A DNA stretch of 64,000 bases, taken from NCBI RefSeq assembly GCF_002095575.1, contig NZ_MLJJ01000024.1, positions 1 to 64,000 on the forward strand, in the 5' to 3' direction. Below are positions 61,775 to 64,000 of the stretch, one piece after another. The position numbers were made by a program, and so were the translations under genes. The notes below the pieces were generated by a model, which saw only the letters and a list, made by a program, of their open reading frames with translations, did not search any database and was not told the origin of the DNA. Positions within the stretch are counted from its first letter, which is position 1, and every line of letters starts with the position of its first letter. The stretch comes from Pantoea septica (GTDB lineage Bacteria; Pseudomonadota; Gammaproteobacteria; Enterobacterales; Enterobacteriaceae).

Positions 61775-62647
61775 TTACGCGCGGGCAAGATCGTTTCCGG
61801 CCTGCTGAACAAAAAAAGATGCGCCGCTCGGCTTCTGCGGCAGACGGAACTGGTTGGCGGTGCTGCGGATGGTGCCGCTCTCTTCGCCAGCCACCAGCGC
61901 GCCGGCGTCCAGGCTCGGCAGCGGGTTCTCGCCGAAGGGCAGGGCGTCTTCCGCCGCATAGACGGCGATAAACAGCGTGCGCGGCAGCTCGGTTTCGTTC
62001 GGGCTGGAGGCGTGCAGCAGGCGCGTGTGCATAAAGCAGACCGAGCCTGGCGGGCCGAAACAGGCGGCAGGCTGGCCGCACTGCGCCTCGACCACCGTTT
62101 TATCCACCGCGCCGGTAAAGCGGCCGTTTTGCCAGTGGGAGTAGAGCGGGCCTTTATGGCTGCCCGGCACCACGTTCAGCGGGCCGTTTTCCGGCGTCAC
62201 TTCGCTGACCATCAGCAGCGCGGTGACGATGTCGTCGTTGCTGTGCGGCGTGAAGAGAAAATCCTGATGCCACTCTACTTTAGTGGCGGTGTGCGGCAGC
62301 TTGGAGTTGATCTTGCTGTGGTGGAAGCGCGCGCCCTGGCCGCCGGTGAGCTGACCGGCAATCTGCGCCATGCGCGACTGCAGCGCGGCGCGGCGATAGG
62401 CGGCGGAGATTTCGGTCGGCGAGCTGACCCGGCGCAGCGACGGATGGTCGGCGCGGTGATCGCCTTCCAGATCGAAGCGTGCACGGCCATCCAGCGTGTC
62501 GCCGTACGCCGCCTGCTGGCTGCGGCTCTCTTCCACCCAGCCGTCGAAATCGTGCTGCAGCGCAGCGATCTCCTCGGCGCTTAATACGTTTTCCACTACC
62601 AGAAAACCCTGCTGGTGATACTGGTCTATCTGCCACTGTTCGATCAT
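61775..62647 (-). CDS. Phytanoyl-CoA dioxygenase family (Fe/2-oxoglutarate) protein
   Basis: 290 residues, PhyH family. Iron triad His127-x-Asp129 (VEWHQDFLF) and His212 (LLHASSPN), with Arg223 (ELPRTLF) for 2-oxoglutarate. The family hydroxylates small molecules such as ectoine or 2-aminoethylphosphonate; this one lacks the specific ectoine-hydroxylase signature I know. Located between transporter ATPase and binding protein, so it likely acts on the imported compound. GAGGG precedes the ATG; 27 bp after the ABC gene. Confidence 0.82.
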   Translation of the reverse strand: MIEQWQIDQYHQQGFLVVENVLSAEEIAALQHDFDGWVEESRSQQAAYGDTLDGRARFDLEGDHRADHPSLRRVSSPTEISAAYRRAALQSRMAQIAGQLTGGQGARFHHSKINSKLPHTATKVEWHQDFLFTPHSNDDIVTALLMVSEVTPENGPLNVVPGSHKGPLYSHWQNGRFTGAVDKTVVEAQCGQPAACFGPPGSVCFMHTRLLHASSPNETELPRTLFIAVYAAEDALPFGENPLPSLDAGALVAGEESGTIRSTANQFRLPQKPSGASFFVQQAGNDLARA

Positions 62648-62674
62648 GATTTTCCCTCGTGCTGGTTATAGGGG

Positions 62675-64000
62675 TTAAGCCAGAGAAACATCTTTTAAGA
62701 AGGCTTCGACGCGCGGATGCTGCCCGCTGCGCATGGCCTGCGGCGCGTCGTCGCAGACCACGCGGCCTTTCTCCATAAATACGATGCGGTCGGAGACCTT
62801 AAAGGCGAAGTTCATTTCATGAGTGACGATCACCATGGTGATGCCCTCATGCGCCAGGGTTTCGATCACCTGCAGCACTTCGTTGACCTTTTCCGGATCG
62901 AGCGCCGAAGTCGGCTCGTCAAACAGCATGATCTGCGGACGCATCATCAGAGCGCGGGCGATGGCGACGCGCTGCTGCTGGCCGCCGGAGAGCTGATGCG
63001 GATATTTCCAGGCGTGCTCCAGCATCCCGACCTTGTGCAGCAGCTCGCAGGCCTGCTGCTTCAGGGCGTCGCGCGTGGCCAGCCGGTGGTAGCGCGGCGC
63101 CAGCATCAGGTTGTCCAGCACGCTGAGATGAGGAAACAGGTTGAAGCTCTGGAAGACCATGCCGATGTTGAGGCGGTGTTCGGCGTGCTCGATGAAGCGC
63201 GGCTTCTGTTCGCCCTGCTGACTAAGGTGGATAAAAGGCTGGCCGTTGATGCGGATTTCACCGTTGTCGATCTGCTCCAGCCCGTTGAGCAGACGGATCA
63301 GCGTGGTTTTGCCGGAGCCGGAGGGGCCAATCACCGACACCACCTCGCCAGGCTGGATTTGCAGGCTGACCGCGCCCAGCACTTCCACGTTGTTATAAGC
63401 TTTGTGCAACCGCGACGCCTGCAGCGCCGGACCGCTGGCCTGCGCCGCCGGACGCGCGGTCGGCGTGGCGGCGCGCTGCGCCAGCGCGAACAGCTGGTCA
63501 TCCACCTTGCCTGCCGGACGGCGTTGGGTAACGTCGAGGTGGCGCTCCAGCTGTTTGAGCAGGAAGTCGAACACCGTCACGATCAGTACGTAGTAACAGG
63601 CGACCGCCGCCATGGTTTCCATCACCAAAAAGTTCTGCGAATAGAGGCGCTGGCCGACCATCAGGATCTCGGTAAGAGAGATCACCGACACCAGCGAGCT
63701 GAGCTTAACGATGGCAATATATTCGTTCGCCAGCGCAGGCAGGGCGACGCGCACCGCCTGCGGAATAATGATGCGCCACTGAATGCCGGCGAAGCGCAGG
63801 CCCAGCGCGCGGGCGGCTTCGCTCTGGCCTTTTGGGATCGAGAGCAGCCCGCCGCGGTGAATTTCGGCGATATAGGCGCTTTCGCTGAGCACCATGGCGA
63901 TGAGGCCGGCCCAGAAGGGATCGCTCAGCAGCGCGGAGGTTCCCGGCGCGGCCTGCGGCAGGTTATAGACGAAAATCAACAGCACCAGCAGCGGCAGGCT
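62675..64000 (-). CDS. Fused ABC permease-ATPase, amino-acid type (5' end outside window)
   Basis: 441 residues visible; the frame is open at the window edge. Part 1 (about 1-150 of the visible piece) is a HisMQ-type permease with the coupling loop [20 protein letters not shown]; part 2 (about 190-441) is a complete ATPase: Walker [14 protein letters not shown]-loop [12 protein letters not shown], signature [15 protein letters not shown], Walker [14 protein letters not shown], His loop VTHEM. An Ala/Pro-rich linker joins them. In most enterobacterial systems these are separate genes (for example GlnP and GlnQ), so the fusion is noteworthy. GTG at 63985 is internal, not the start. Confidence 0.85.
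   Translation of the reverse strand, partial: SLPLLVLLIFVYNLPQAAPGTSALLSDPFWAGLIAMVLSESAYIAEIHRGGLLSIPKGQSEAARALGLRFAGIQWRIIIPQAVRVALPALANEYIAIVKLSSLVSVISLTEILMVGQRLYSQNFLVMETMAAVACYYVLIVTVFDFLLKQLERHLDVTQRRPAGKVDDQLFALAQRAATPTARPAAQASGPALQASRLHKAYNNVEVLGAVSLQIQPGEVVSVIGPSGSGKTTLIRLLNGLEQIDNGEIRINGQPFIHLSQQGEQKPRFIEHAEHRLNIGMVFQSFNLFPHLSVLDNLMLAPRYHRLATRDALKQQACELLHKVGMLEHAWKYPHQLSGGQQQRVAIARALMMRPQIMLFDEPTSALDPEKVNEVLQVIETLAHEGITMVIVTHEMNFAFKVSDRIVFMEKGRVVCDDAPQAMRSGQHPRVEAFLKDVSLA

Noticed and set aside
60943-61959. Longer start for the ABC binding protein
   Set aside because: The extra N-terminal 68 residues are Arg-rich antisense of the dioxygenase gene; a signal peptide and a GGAGG site mark the start at 61755.
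1-64000. CRISPR arrays, tRNA/rRNA genes, insertion sequences, prophage genes, att sites
   Set aside because: Looked for evenly spaced repeats, transposase-like or integrase-like proteins and RNA gene cores; none found by reading.

Overview
The window reads as chromosomal DNA of a GC-rich enterobacterium. The gene set (acs-yjcH-actP, gltP, sbmA, tsx, abgRABT, yghU, PQQ glucose dehydrogenase, three-subunit gluconate 2-dehydrogenase, deoKPX) and the protein similarities I recognise point to Enterobacterales, most likely Erwiniaceae (Pantoea, Mixta or Erwinia-like). That placement is inference; no rRNA is present. I see no rRNA or tRNA, no insertion sequence, no prophage and no CRISPR array. The genes are tightly packed, with many ATGA stop/start overlaps.

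Layout. 1-9.3 kb: end of a YjcE-type Na+/H+ antiporter, cidR / cidAB, yfaZ, the acetate scavenging operon acs-yjcH-actP and divergent gltP. 9.3-17.8 kb: an intergenic repeat, murQ, the aerotaxis receptor aer, an AraC regulator with a NepI-like exporter, a BhsA-type small periplasmic protein, yncE, and a one-chain dihydroxyacetone kinase. 17.9-21.2 kb: deoxyribose operon deoK-deoP-deoX. 21.4-26.9 kb: sbmA and, divergently, the periplasmic gluconate 2-dehydrogenase operon. 26.9-33.9 kb: an MFS permease, then abgA-abgB-abgT with divergent abgR. 33.9-40.6 kb: a VOC protein, a second repeat copy, tsx, a QseBC/PmrAB-like two-component system, a small AraC regulator, a LysR regulator and an MdtG-like exporter. 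40.6-44 kb: gcd and an AT-rich degenerate EAL-domain gene. 44.3-50 kb: MFS transporter, amino-sugar-type kinase and GH28 gene, running head-on into a tartrate dehydrogenase gene with its divergent LysR regulator. 50-52.3 kb: a YncE-like lipoprotein behind a Fur box, a DUF1330 protein and yghU. 52.4-64 kb: a carbohydrate/inositol-type catabolic cluster with two LacI-family regulators, three Gfo/Idh/MocA dehydrogenases, two TIM-barrel isomerases (one IolH-like), and a leftward operon for a fused permease-ATPase ABC importer, a PhyH dioxygenase, a binding protein and a class II aldolase-like enzyme.

How it fits together. Gcd and the gluconate 2-dehydrogenase would oxidise glucose to gluconate and then 2-ketogluconate outside the cytoplasmic membrane. 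Acs and ActP recover acetate. Tsx and DeoKPX take up nucleosides and use deoxyribose; both promoter regions carry near-perfect CRP sites. Clear regulatory DNA includes a GntR-type palindrome before the gluconate dehydrogenase operon, a CRP site and a 34-bp palindrome before deoK, a Fur box before the second YncE gene, 11-bp-spaced CTAATT boxes on both sides of the two-component promoter region, and a 20-bp palindrome shared by two promoters of the 52-60 kb cluster.

The most unusual items are the 52.4-64 kb cluster, the 205-bp tail-to-tail overlap of the GH28 and tartrate dehydrogenase genes (looks like a deletion scar), and the dead EAL protein. Product calls rest on reading the sequences and on remembered family features; no database search was run.
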